Assembly: GCA_012517155.1 (NCBI GenBank)
Contig: JAAYVN010000078.1
Location: 1-64,000, forward strand
Direction of reading: 5' to 3'
DNA from: Ignavibacteriales bacterium
GTDB taxonomy: Bacteria > Bacteroidota > Ignavibacteria > Ignavibacteriales > Ignavibacteriaceae
Length of the DNA stretch: 64,000 bases
A program made the translations under genes and the position numbers. The notes under the pieces are model-generated. The model searched no databases, was not told where the DNA came from, and saw only the letters and a list, made by a program, of their open reading frames with translations. Numbering within the stretch: the first letter of the stretch is position 1; each line of letters begins with the position of its first letter. Positions 44,427 through 53,384 of this stretch are shown piece after piece.

Positions 44427-44626
44427 ATCCTGATTACCATTCCCCATTCCTTCAATTATTCCCTCATCTTTGGGTGTTTTTGGCATAAATATCTCGGAAA
44501 TTCTCACATACCTCAGGATTAATGCAAATTCCACTCCAAAAACCGGGATTACTCTTAACTCATTTTTACCCCTCATTTTTTCTCATTTTTCACTATATTT
44601 ACTGCATAAATATTTTGGAGTACAAA

Positions 44627-46312
44627 ATGACATATATAAAAAAATTATTTCCCTTATTAATAATTTTAATAACCATTTACGGTTGCAACCCGGGAAAGGA
44701 AGAAATGAAAGCAGAACTTGAAAAATTCATTAAGGATTTTGACTCAAAAGTTCCGGCACTCGCCAAGGAAGCTAATATCGCTTACTTCAACGCCACAATC
44801 TCTGGCAAAGAAGAAGATTATCAAAAATCCGCTGACCTTCAGGTAAAACTAAACAAGGTCTTTGCAAATAAGGATGATTTCAGAATCCTTAGCAAAATTT
44901 ATGACTCTGAACTTATTGATGACCCACTTCTGAAACGTCAGCTTAATAAACTCTACCTTGCCTACAAAGGCAATCAGATTGACGAAAAGAAAATTGAGGA
45001 AATGATCAACCTCTCAACCCAAATCGAACAGAAATATTCCACATATCGGGCTGTGGTTAACGATACCAAAATGACCGATAACTCCGTCGAGGAAATCCTC
45101 AAAAACTCTACTAATCTCGAAGAACTTAAACAAGCATGGATGTCACACAAAGCAATAGGTCCTACCGTTGTCGACGACGTCCTTAAACTGGTGAAAATGC
45201 GCAATGGTGTGGCCAAAGAACTTGGTTACGATAACTATCACCAGATGTCACTCCGCTTGTCCGAACAGGACCCCGAGGATATTAGCCTCCTCTTCGATGA
45301 ACTTGATAAACTCACTGCCGATACCTTCCGCACTCTCAAAGATGAAATTGATACCTATCTCGCAACTCGCCTAAAAATCAAAAAAGAAGAGCTTATGCCC
45401 TGGCATTACCAAAATCGCTACTTCCAGGAAGCTCCAAGAATTTATTCGGTTGATCTTGATGGCTTCTACAAAAATAAAGATATTGTTAAAATTACTGAAG
45501 ATTATTACTCCGGTATTGACCTCCCCATAGCTGATATGATTTCTAAAAGCGATCTCTTTGAAAAAGAAGGGAAGTACCAGCACGCATATTGTACTGATAT
45601 TGACCGGACTGGTGATGTTCGCGTCGTTTGTAACATTAAACCCAACTACAACTGGATGAATACGAACCTTCACGAATTTGGGCATGCAGTTTATGATAAA
45701 TTTATGGATATGTCTCTCCCTTGGATACTGAGAGAACCTGCTCACACCTTTACTACCGAAGCCGTTGCTATGTTCTTTGGCCGCCTCGCATCCAATGCCC
45801 ACTGGATGAAAGCAAATATTGGAATATCAGATGCCGAAGTCCAAAAAATATCAGATGTCGGCTTCAAATCTCAACGTCTTGAACAGCTCGTCTTCAGCCG
45901 ATGGGTACAAGTAGTATATCGTTTCGAAAAAAGCATGTACGAAAATCCCGGTCAGGACCTGAATAAACTCTGGTGGGATCTGGTAGAGAAATACCAGATG
46001 ATTAAACGCCCCGAAAACAGAAATGAACCGGATTGGGTAACCAAAATTCATATTGCCCTCTATCCGGCTTATTATCATAACTATATGCTCGGTGAACTAC
46101 TCGCTTCTCAATACCTCCATTATATCTCGGCGAACATTACTAAAGTCGAAGATGTTAAAAACCAGTCCCTCTCTGCCAACAGGGAAATTGGAAACTGGTT
46201 CCGTAAAAACATTTTTGCCCCAGCTGCTCTTTACCCCTGGAACGATATGATTCAGAATGCTACAGGAGAAAAACTGACTCCCAAATACTACGCTCAGCAA
46301 TTTGTGGACTGA
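44627..46312 (+). CDS. Lipoprotein zinc peptidase of the gluzincin type (M2/M3-like)
   Basis: The ATG at 44627 has GGAG six bases upstream and opens a lipoprotein signal with LITIYGC, lipidated Cys at residue 20. The zinc site is HEFGH at 349-353 and the third ligand is the Glu in TTEAVAMFFG at 378. This, the 561-residue length and the helical make-up fit the M2 (peptidyl-dipeptidase A) group or the M3 group. I prefer M2-like because of NYNWMNTNLHEFGHAVYDKF and LPWILREPAHTFTTEA. It would act in the periplasm or at the outer membrane on peptides. It is a single gene, ended by a hairpin at 46330. Confidence 0.85.
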   Translation: MTYIKKLFPLLIILITIYGCNPGKEEMKAELEKFIKDFDSKVPALAKEANIAYFNATISGKEEDYQKSADLQVKLNKVFANKDDFRILSKIYDSELIDDPLLKRQLNKLYLAYKGNQIDEKKIEEMINLSTQIEQKYSTYRAVVNDTKMTDNSVEEILKNSTNLEELKQAWMSHKAIGPTVVDDVLKLVKMRNGVAKELGYDNYHQMSLRLSEQDPEDISLLFDELDKLTADTFRTLKDEIDTYLATRLKIKKEELMPWHYQNRYFQEAPRIYSVDLDGFYKNKDIVKITEDYYSGIDLPIADMISKSDLFEKEGKYQHAYCTDIDRTGDVRVVCNIKPNYNWMNTNLHEFGHAVYDKFMDMSLPWILREPAHTFTTEAVAMFFGRLASNAHWMKANIGISDAEVQKISDVGFKSQRLEQLVFSRWVQVVYRFEKSMYENPGQDLNKLWWDLVEKYQMIKRPENRNEPDWVTKIHIALYPAYYHNYMLGELLASQYLHYISANITKVEDVKNQSLSANREIGNWFRKNIFAPAALYPWNDMIQNATGEKLTPKYYAQQFVD

Positions 46313-46329
46313 TTATCCGCTTTCTTATT

Positions 46330-46360
46330 GGAGATCCCGCTTCCTCGGGATCTCCTCTTT
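46330..46360 (+). terminator. Rho-independent terminator after the peptidase gene
   Basis: A 10-bp perfect stem, GGAGATCCCG (46330-46339) with CGGGATCTCC (46346-46355) around CTTCCT, is followed by TCTTTCTCCC, a moderately T-rich tail. Confidence 0.85.
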
Positions 46361-46430
46361 CTCCCTCCGCTAATCTTTATATACCAAAATTATTTCTGAA
46401 TTTTTTCCTTAAAAAAACCATAATTTTTCG

Positions 46431-46438
46431 TATATTTG
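46431..46438 (+). promoter_or_regulatory. Bacteroidota-type promoter element TATATTTG before pcrA
   Basis: TATATTTG matches the TAnnTTTG -7 consensus of Bacteroidota housekeeping promoters and lies 21 bases before the ATG at 46460. A clear -33 TTTG partner is not found. Confidence 0.45.
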
Positions 46439-46459
46439 CAGTCAAAAAAATAATATTTT

Positions 46460-48643
46460 ATGCTAAATCTTAAATCTTTAAATCCCCAACAGCGAAAAGC
46501 AATCGAATATGACGAAGGACCGGCTTTAATTATCGCTGGTGCGGGTTCGGGCAAAACTCGTGTTCTTACATATAAAGTGGCTTATCTGGTGGAACAAGGG
46601 TATGAACCTGACTCAATACTTGCCCTTACCTTTACTCGTAAAGCTGCCTTGGAAATGAAGGAAAGAACGAAAAAACTCATTGGATCCAAAGCAGATCAAA
46701 TCTGGATGGGTACCTTCCATTCGGTTTTTTCCCGATTCCTCCGCTCTGAAGCTGCTCATATTAATTATGAACCTAATTTCTCGATTTATGATACCGAGGA
46801 CTCTCATTCCCTGGTCTCCAACGTACTCGAATCTCTTAAACTTTCTCCGGATAACTATAATCCCGGCTCGATTCGCCATAGAATTAGCTACCTCAAAAAT
46901 CACATGATTTCTCCCGAAAAATTTAAGAAAAACTATATCTCCACTTTCCCGGAACAGAAAGTATTTGAAGTCTATGTCGAATACCAGAAACGCTTGCGCG
47001 AAAATAATTCAATGGATTTTGATGACTTACTCTTGAAACCCATTGAACTATTTTCCAATAATCCCAAAATTCTTACTAAATATCGTAAGAAATTTTCTTA
47101 CATCCTCGTCGATGAGTTTCAGGATACTAATAAAGCTCAGTACGAACTCCTTAAACTGATGTCCTCTAAAGATGGTAAAATTACTGCCGTGGGTGACGAT
47201 GCTCAGTCCATTTACTCCTGGAGGGGTGCTGATATTACTAATATCCTCAACTTCGAAAAGGACTTCTCCAAATGCAAGGTCTTTCGCCTTGAGCAAAATT
47301 ACCGGTCAACTAAAAGTATCCTCGCTGTCGCTGATTGCGTAATTAAAAATAATAAAGACCAGATCCAGAAAACTTTATGGACTGATAATCCTCAAGGAGA
47401 AGCGGTTACTCTTATTAAATGCTCGGACGAGAAGGATGAAGCATATCAGATCAGCAGGGTAATTAAAAACGAGATTACTACTAATAAACGCCAGCTTAAA
47501 GACTTTGCTATCCTTTACAGAACCAACTCTCAGTCCCGGGCTCTCGAGGATGTCTTTAGACGTGAAAAAATTGCTTATGCCATCATCGGTGGGCTCGAGT
47601 TCTACAAACGGAAGGAAATTAAGGACCTCGTCGCTTATCTTAAAGTTATTAATAATAATATTGACGAAGAATCTCTCCTCCGGATTATGAACTTTCCTCA
47701 AAGAGGAATTGGTGTTACTACAATTCAGCGTATGATTGTCTTTGCTCGTAAACACGAAATTACTCTCTTCGAAACTATGTCACGTGTCTTTGAAGTCATA
47801 GACATCAAAGAAAGAATACAAAAGAATGTAAAGAACTTTAAAGTCCTCCTCGATAAATACATGATCCTCAAAGACGAACTCTCTGTAGGTGAAATGACTC
47901 GTGCGTTGGTTGATGAACTCGGAATTATCAGTCTGTTTAAAGATGAAAAGTCTGTTGAGGGAAGACAGAAAATTGAAAATGTCCAGGAACTACTCTCTTC
48001 AATTATGCAGTTCTCAAATCAAAACCCAAAAGCTGCTCTTGGTGACTACCTTCAGGAGGTCTCTCTTATGACCGATACAGATTCTAATAATGCCGAGAGA
48101 AATTTTGTTAGCCTTCAGACTGTCCATAGTGCAAAAGGTCTGGAATATCCTGTCGTCTTTCTTTCTGGATGTGAAGAGGATATCTTCCCGCTGTCAAATA
48201 AATTCAGCACCGATGCAACTGTTCAGGAAGAACGCCGCCTCTTCTATGTCGCCCTTACCCGTGCTATGGAAAAAGCTTATCTCTCTCACGCTCGCTCTCG
48301 TTACAGATTCGGTGAAGTCGCCTATCAGAATCGCTCCCGCTTTATTGATGAAATTTCACCTGACCTCTGTTGCGAACTAAATGGCGGTCTTGGTAAAAAA
48401 GCCAATAGGAAATCTAAAAAAGAAATTTATTACGAGTACTTTGAGAATATGGACTACGTTGACTTTAACCAGGAAAATATTGATCTTAAAGTCGGCGTTC
48501 GCGTTATGCACGATAAATTTGGACTCGGTAAAGTCATTCACGTTGTTGGCGCCGGCGAAGCTCAGCGCGTAACTGTCTCCTTTGAAGGCAATAATGTTAA
48601 ACAACTTATGATTAAGTATGCAAAATTGAAAGTGCTTTCCTGA
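46460..48643 (+). CDS. pcrA: UvrD/PcrA-type ATP-dependent DNA helicase
   Basis: A superfamily 1A 3'-5' helicase for repair and replication-fork work. The motifs appear in order: LNPQQRKAIEY, Walker A AGAGSGKTRVL (near 27), LTFTRKAALEMKERT, Walker B VDEFQDTN (near 220), GDDAQSIYSWRGA, EQNYRSTKSIL, LQTVHSAKGLEYPVVFL and VALTRAMEKAYLSHAR. The C-terminus carries a Tudor-like GVRVMHDKFGLGKVI, which in PcrA binds RNA polymerase. The length of 727 is normal. The next gene begins with TTG directly after the TGA stop. Confidence 0.95.
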   Translation: MLNLKSLNPQQRKAIEYDEGPALIIAGAGSGKTRVLTYKVAYLVEQGYEPDSILALTFTRKAALEMKERTKKLIGSKADQIWMGTFHSVFSRFLRSEAAHINYEPNFSIYDTEDSHSLVSNVLESLKLSPDNYNPGSIRHRISYLKNHMISPEKFKKNYISTFPEQKVFEVYVEYQKRLRENNSMDFDDLLLKPIELFSNNPKILTKYRKKFSYILVDEFQDTNKAQYELLKLMSSKDGKITAVGDDAQSIYSWRGADITNILNFEKDFSKCKVFRLEQNYRSTKSILAVADCVIKNNKDQIQKTLWTDNPQGEAVTLIKCSDEKDEAYQISRVIKNEITTNKRQLKDFAILYRTNSQSRALEDVFRREKIAYAIIGGLEFYKRKEIKDLVAYLKVINNNIDEESLLRIMNFPQRGIGVTTIQRMIVFARKHEITLFETMSRVFEVIDIKERIQKNVKNFKVLLDKYMILKDELSVGEMTRALVDELGIISLFKDEKSVEGRQKIENVQELLSSIMQFSNQNPKAALGDYLQEVSLMTDTDSNNAERNFVSLQTVHSAKGLEYPVVFLSGCEEDIFPLSNKFSTDATVQEERRLFYVALTRAMEKAYLSHARSRYRFGEVAYQNRSRFIDEISPDLCCELNGGLGKKANRKSKKEIYYEYFENMDYVDFNQENIDLKVGVRVMHDKFGLGKVIHVVGAGEAQRVTVSFEGNNVKQLMIKYAKLKVLS

Positions 48644-50512
48644 TTGAAAAATACATTCTTTATATTGTCCTTTTTATCCTTCTGGGCATCTGGTTTGTTC
48701 GCTCAGGAGATGCGTGGCACTTGGATTGCCAGAAACTCCCTTAGTTCAAAGGAAGCTCTTGCTTATACTATGGACAGCCTTGCGGCAAATAACTTCAATA
48801 CTGTCTATGTTAATGTCTGGAGTAGGGGATACCCTCTCTGGCAGAGCAATGTCTTCGCTTCTCATACTGGCATTACTATTGACCCCACTTTTGCCGGACG
48901 CGATATCATTGCAGAAACCATTGCTGAGGCTCATAAACACGGCCTGCATGTCGAGGCTTGGTTTGAGTATGGGTTCGTTGGTGGTTGGACTGGAAACCAA
49001 CCCCCCGGTCGCAAAGGTCCTGTCTTTGATGCTCATCCTGATTGGGTCGCAAAAAAACTGAACGGCACCGAAATTGATGGAAGTAATTTTTATTGGATGA
49101 TTCATACACATCCCGATGTCCAGAATTTCTTGATTGATTTGACTATGGAAATCGTTCGGAATTATGATATTGATGGGATTGAACTTGATAGAATTCGCTA
49201 TTCAAGTCTTGAATATGGCTACGATTCCCTTACGGTTAGTTTATACAAAATGGAAAATAATGGAAACCCTCCCCCCTCCAATACCGCTGACCCCTCTTGG
49301 ATTCGGTGGCGGGCTGATAAGCTGAACCACTTTATGGCAAGAATATATGATTCTGTCAAGACATTTAATCCCCACATCAATATCTCCAATGCCCCTAGTT
49401 TGTATAGCTCATCTTCATATACAGCTTATAACACTTTCTGCCAGGATTGGGTAGGATGGTTAAATGGAAATGGCATGATCGACAATGTGCAGGTTCAGTC
49501 CTACGTTGGATCTTCATCATCTTTCTCTGCAATTCTTACATACATAAAATCTCTTGTTAACGACCATACTAAGGTATATCCTGCATTTGCACTCACTCCG
49601 GGCGGTAATCCTGTTACTAATTCAACTCTCTCGGAATTCGTTAACGTTACTCGTCAGCAGGGATTTAAAGGAAACTCCATCTGGTACTATACTGATTTGG
49701 TCTCTTTCTTTCCCTATATTAAAAAATACGTCTACCCATCTAAAACCGAACCCCCGCATAGCCCACCTGGTTGGAGAAACTTTTTTCAGGTGGTTAAAAT
49801 AAACGATACACTTAATGCGGTTCGTAATGGTTCTTGGAGTAATAGTACGGTTCTCGGTTACACAGGGCAGTCCTTGTTTACTTCCTCTGCATCAAGTACA
49901 CTAGATTATTATTTCGATGTCCCCTTATCCGGCACTTATGAAATATATGTATATAATGTGGTTGCCTCAAATAGAAATGATTCTGCTAAGTACATAATCT
50001 CCGATTCCCTTGGCATTGACAATCAGATTTTTCTTAATCAAACTTCATCTTCAGTTCGCAGATGGGTTAAACTGGGCGATTTCCCCCTTAAAATCGGAAA
50101 TCATAAAGTTATCACTCTTTCTGCGGATAACCTGAAATCAGGTAAATCCCTTAGTGCCGACGCAGTCATGATTATCTTGAACAGACGTCTCTCTCCTGAT
50201 GTCTCTACGGGAATTAAAATAGATGAAATTACTCCCGATATTAAAAAAAAAATGAACTTTAATTTGAAGAGTTATCCAAATCCCTTCAATTCATCGTTCA
50301 AAGTTAGTTTTATGATAAATGACATTAAGCCTTATGTCCTCACAGTTTATAATATCTTGGGACAGGTTTATAAAGTGTACCGAAATGAATCCCCCTCATT
50401 GGGGAAAACGGAGATTGATTTCAGTTTCACTGATTTACCCACAGGTGTTTATTTCCTTGAGTTGTCCCAAGTGACAAACAGGGAAGTGTTGAAATTATCA
50501 TTTATTAAATAA
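48644..50512 (+). CDS. Secreted GHL10-family glycosidase with golvesin-like and T9SS domains
   Basis: The start is a TTG that directly follows the pcrA stop; it keeps the signal peptide (SFWASGLFAQ), whereas the first ATG would lose it. Residues ~22-360 match glycosyl-hydrolase-like family 10 (EMRGTWIAR, NFNTVYVNVWSRG, LHVEAWFEYGFVG, DIDGIELDRIRYS). A golvesin/Xly-type domain (~385-520: NSTVLGYTGQSLF, GTYEIYVYNVVA, LSADAVMIIL) may bind carbohydrate. The end is a T9SS-like domain (SYPNPFNSSFKVSF, LPTGVYFLEL) in a diverged form. GHL10 enzymes of this type act on peptidoglycan-like or other amino-sugar polymers in some bacteria. The target here is unknown. Confidence 0.88.
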   Translation: MKNTFFILSFLSFWASGLFAQEMRGTWIARNSLSSKEALAYTMDSLAANNFNTVYVNVWSRGYPLWQSNVFASHTGITIDPTFAGRDIIAETIAEAHKHGLHVEAWFEYGFVGGWTGNQPPGRKGPVFDAHPDWVAKKLNGTEIDGSNFYWMIHTHPDVQNFLIDLTMEIVRNYDIDGIELDRIRYSSLEYGYDSLTVSLYKMENNGNPPPSNTADPSWIRWRADKLNHFMARIYDSVKTFNPHINISNAPSLYSSSSYTAYNTFCQDWVGWLNGNGMIDNVQVQSYVGSSSSFSAILTYIKSLVNDHTKVYPAFALTPGGNPVTNSTLSEFVNVTRQQGFKGNSIWYYTDLVSFFPYIKKYVYPSKTEPPHSPPGWRNFFQVVKINDTLNAVRNGSWSNSTVLGYTGQSLFTSSASSTLDYYFDVPLSGTYEIYVYNVVASNRNDSAKYIISDSLGIDNQIFLNQTSSSVRRWVKLGDFPLKIGNHKVITLSADNLKSGKSLSADAVMIILNRRLSPDVSTGIKIDEITPDIKKKMNFNLKSYPNPFNSSFKVSFMINDIKPYVLTVYNILGQVYKVYRNESPSLGKTEIDFSFTDLPTGVYFLELSQVTNREVLKLSFIK

Positions 50513-50533
50513 TTTATTTTATGGAGTATTAAA

Positions 50534-51904
50534 ATGCACGCCCCAAAAAAATTAGCAATCCTGGTAAGCGGAGGTCCCGCACCCGGAATTAATAGTGTTA
50601 TTAGCGCGGCTACTATCAGGGCTTCTGTTGAAGGTATTGAAGTCCTTGGCATAAGCGACGGATTTAAATGGATTATGGATGGAGATATTTCTCACTATAA
50701 AGAACTTACAATCCATAACGTCAGCCGTATCCACTTCCGTGGCGGGTCTTTTATTGGTATTGCAAGAAGCAACCCTACTAAAAATCCTAAACATCTCGAA
50801 AATACTGTGACTTCATTACTCCGGCTTAACGTCGATAAACTGATTACCATTGGTGGCGATGATACTGCCTATAGCGCAATGAAACTTAATGAGATGGCTG
50901 CCGGACGTATTCGTGTTGTTCACGTTCCTAAAACAATTGATAACGACCTTGACCTTCCTCATGGTATTCCGACTTTCGGTTTCCAGACTGCTCGGCATAT
51001 CGGAGTCGAAATCGTTAAAAACCTTATGGTTGATGCTCAAACTACTTCTCGCTGGTATTTCGTTGTTACCATGGGTAGGAAAGCAGGTCACCTCGCCCTG
51101 GGTATTGGTAAGGCTGCGGGCGCTACTTTAACTGTTATTCCCGAAGAACTTTCTCAGAAAAACGCTAAACTCTCTCATATCGTGGATATCCTCGTCGGTG
51201 CCATTATTAAGAGATTAAGCTATGGCAAAACTGATGGGGTTACTATCCTTGCCGAAGGGCTTGTTGAACATATTGATCCCGCAGATCTTGAGGCTCTCGG
51301 TGAAGTTGAAAGAGATGCTCATGATAATATCCGTATCGCTGAGGTTAATATCGGGGAAATTCTTAAGTTTCGTGTTCAGGAACGCCTCAGGGAATTTGGT
51401 ATCAAAATTACTATCGTCGCAAAAAATATTGGCTATGAACTTCGTTGCGCTGATCCTATCCCGTTCGATATGGAATATACTCGTGACCTCGGTTTCTCGG
51501 CTGCTCAGTTTATTATTAATGGGGGAAGTGGTGCAATGGTTTCTATTCAGAACGGTCACTTCGTACCTCTCTACTTTAAGGATATCCTCGATCCCGTTAC
51601 TAACCGCACTAAAGTTAGAATGGTAGATCCTAGCTCCGAGTCTTTCTTTATTGCACGCAGCTACATGCTCCGCTTGAACAAAGGTGACTTTGAAGACCAG
51701 CATGAACTCGCTAAATTTGCCGCAACTTGTGGTATGTCAATTGAAGAATTTCGAAGACAGTTTTACTATTTGATAGAAAACGATGTCCTTTATCAGACCT
51801 TGAAAAATGATAATAGTCTTATCAAGGATAATAACCTGAGCCACAAGGTCAATAGTAACGATGATATTGGACATAATGAGGTCTTTCCGGAATTACCAAT
51901 TTAA
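50534..51904 (+). CDS. pfp: Phosphofructokinase, pyrophosphate-dependent type
   Basis: Phosphorylates fructose 6-phosphate, reversibly if pyrophosphate is the donor. ILVSGGPAPGIN binds the phosphate donor. GGDD at 107-110 has Asp where ATP enzymes have Gly, and PKTIDND has Lys133 where ATP enzymes have Gly; both are marks of pyrophosphate use. The MGRKAGHLALG and TILAEGLVE blocks follow. At 456 residues it is longer than the ~320 of the ATP type and similar to other PPi forms. GGAG stands upstream of the ATG. The reversible enzyme would serve both glycolysis and gluconeogenesis. Confidence 0.93.
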   Translation: MHAPKKLAILVSGGPAPGINSVISAATIRASVEGIEVLGISDGFKWIMDGDISHYKELTIHNVSRIHFRGGSFIGIARSNPTKNPKHLENTVTSLLRLNVDKLITIGGDDTAYSAMKLNEMAAGRIRVVHVPKTIDNDLDLPHGIPTFGFQTARHIGVEIVKNLMVDAQTTSRWYFVVTMGRKAGHLALGIGKAAGATLTVIPEELSQKNAKLSHIVDILVGAIIKRLSYGKTDGVTILAEGLVEHIDPADLEALGEVERDAHDNIRIAEVNIGEILKFRVQERLREFGIKITIVAKNIGYELRCADPIPFDMEYTRDLGFSAAQFIINGGSGAMVSIQNGHFVPLYFKDILDPVTNRTKVRMVDPSSESFFIARSYMLRLNKGDFEDQHELAKFAATCGMSIEEFRRQFYYLIENDVLYQTLKNDNSLIKDNNLSHKVNSNDDIGHNEVFPELPI

Positions 51905-51913
51905 TCCTTTTGG

Positions 51914-51948
51914 AGGCTGTCTGGTTCTCCTGGACAGCCTTACTTTTT
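51914..51948 (+). terminator. Terminator of the phosphofructokinase gene
   Basis: AGGCTGTC (51914-51921) pairs with GACAGCCT (51933-51940), around an 11-base loop, followed by TACTTTTTAG. The right arm also contains the stop codon of the small minus-strand gene. Confidence 0.75.
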
Positions 51949-52050
51949 AGAATCCGAACGAAGTACTCTCGATAGTGTATAAATAAATAAGGCGAGAATT
52001 ATAACTATCGCTGAAATCATGAAAATTATTCCTTCAGTCTTGAATTCCAT
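51940..52050 (-). CDS. Small single-span membrane protein, 36 residues
   Basis: On the minus strand the ATG at 52050 opens MEFKTEGIIFMISAI, a membrane segment (VIILALFIYTL) and the basic tail SRVLRSDSKK, then TAA. The layout of a short polar start, one hydrophobic helix and a charged end is what small membrane subunits look like. The size and GIIFM start recall small subunits of some secondary transporters, but no such partner gene is near. AAGG touches the ATG, so the ribosome site is poor. It lies in an otherwise gene-free gap, with an AT-rich region upstream shared with the divergent CPXCG gene. Confidence 0.45.
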   Translation of the reverse strand: MEFKTEGIIFMISAIVIILALFIYTLSRVLRSDSKK

Positions 52051-52171
52051 CCTTATCTCATAAATTTGTTAAACATCATTAATAAAATTACAAAATAATA
52101 CTCTTTTTATTACATTTATTTTTTCTCCCGCTTGTATTATTTTTCCTCATCCAATCATTAATGGAGGGTAT

Positions 52172-52381
52172 ATGAAAAAACATACACAGACCGATGATTT
52201 CATTAAATGGTCTTGCCTTTACTGTATGGAGCAAAATGAAACCTGGGTGGATCTCACTTTTGAAGCTCAACTGGACATTATTGAGGAGTGTTTTATCTGT
52301 TCAAGGCCCAATAGGGTTATTATTAAAAAGTTAAAGGATAATAAAATTCATGTCCAATCTAAGTTCATTGACGAACTCTGA
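52172..52381 (+). CDS. CPXCG-type cysteine-rich small protein, zinc-ribbon-like
   Basis: A 69-residue protein with two Cys pairs, CLYC at about 15-18 and CFIC at about 40-43, in the frame of the Cys_rich_CPXG family (family: CPYCGE ... VEDCxVCCRPI; here CLYCMEQN ... IEECFICSRPN). Four cysteines probably bind zinc or another metal. The gene has GGAGGG four bases before the ATG. Family members have no known role. It is alone, with gene-free stretches on each side. Confidence 0.85.
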   Translation: MKKHTQTDDFIKWSCLYCMEQNETWVDLTFEAQLDIIEECFICSRPNRVIIKKLKDNKIHVQSKFIDEL

Positions 52382-52459
52382 TTTTTTGATATTTGACCGT
52401 AAATCTTTATCTTTAAAAGTATTTTAGAAAATTATTAGCCTTCATGAATTGGATGGATT

Positions 52460-53383
52460 ATGGATCGTAGAAACTTTATAAAAACTGGTATCGCTGCAGG
52501 ATTGCTTGCAGGCACTGCTAATTTAAAACCCTCTGCTCTTCATGGCTTTTTCTCTGATTCTGCTCCTGCTGATGCCCCTTTTGATTTGGTCGCGATTAAA
52601 GGCGGAGAACCTGATGCAATGTTCCTGAAAGCCCTTGATGCTATGGGGGGTATGAAAAGATTCGTCAAAAAGAATCAGAAGGTCGTTGTAAAACCTAATA
52701 TTGGCTGGGATGTGGTTCCGGAAAAAGCAGCAAATACTAATCCAAAACTGGTTTCTGCAATTATTCGTTCTTGCTTCGATGCTGGTGCAAAAGAGGTCTA
52801 TGTATTTGATAATACTTGCGATAACTGGACTCGATGCTATTCTAATAGTGGAATAGAAAAAGCTGTTAAGGATGCTAAGGGTAAACTCGTTCCCGGAAAT
52901 CAGGAAAGTTACTATCACCCCATAGAACTTAAAAATACTAAAAAACTTTCTAAAGCAAAAGAACACGAACTTATTCTCGAATCAGATGTCTTCATTAACG
53001 TACCCGTCCTTAAACATCACGGGTCAGGCAAAATTACTGTCGCTATGAAAAATCTTATGGGCATTGTCTGGGATAGGGGATTTTGGCATCGTAACGATCT
53101 TCACCAATGTATTGCTGATTTTGCTTCCTATCGCAAACCTGACCTCAATATCGTGGATGCTTATAACGTGATGCTCCAGAATGGTCCTCGGGGTGTCTCC
53201 GTTGATGATCTTGTTCTGATGAAATCTCAAATAATTTCAACAGATATGCTTGCCGCAGATGTCGCCTCTGCTAAACTGTTCGGCATTCAACCCGAAAATG
53301 TGAATTATATTAAATATGGCACTTCCATGAAAATAGGACAAGGTGACCTCTCTAAATTGAATATTAAAAGATTGGTGATTTAA
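52460..53383 (+). CDS. DUF362 iron-sulfur-linked protein with Tat signal
   Basis: The start MDRRNFIKTGIAAGLLAGTA is a twin-arginine signal of the kind that exports folded proteins. The DUF362 core follows: VVVKPNIGWDVVPEKAANTNP, VYVFDNTCDNWTRCY, INVPVLKHHGSGKITVAMKNLMGIV and PDLNIVDAY. At 307 residues it is the usual length, but no ferredoxin motif is part of this chain. The lipoprotein and the polyferredoxin genes follow with gaps of 1 and 0 bases, so the three very likely act together at the outer side of the membrane. The reaction is unknown. Confidence 0.88.
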   Translation: MDRRNFIKTGIAAGLLAGTANLKPSALHGFFSDSAPADAPFDLVAIKGGEPDAMFLKALDAMGGMKRFVKKNQKVVVKPNIGWDVVPEKAANTNPKLVSAIIRSCFDAGAKEVYVFDNTCDNWTRCYSNSGIEKAVKDAKGKLVPGNQESYYHPIELKNTKKLSKAKEHELILESDVFINVPVLKHHGSGKITVAMKNLMGIVWDRGFWHRNDLHQCIADFASYRKPDLNIVDAYNVMLQNGPRGVSVDDLVLMKSQIISTDMLAADVASAKLFGIQPENVNYIKYGTSMKIGQGDLSKLNIKRLVI

Positions 53384-53384
53384 T

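Larger units (their letters stand above)
44240..44626. other. 387-bp intergenic gap
   Basis: It holds the terminator at 44259-44291, the 11-bp repeat array at 44369-44426 and, nearer the peptidase gene, a TATATTTAC element (about 44593-44601) that resembles the Bacteroidota -7 box. A longer frame from 44522 can be read into the peptidase gene but has no ribosome site. No separate gene is seen. Confidence 0.6.

Noticed and set aside
44522-44626. 35-codon N-terminal extension of the peptidase gene
   Set aside because: It lacks a ribosome site, and the ATG at 44627 has GGAG and opens a clean lipoprotein signal.
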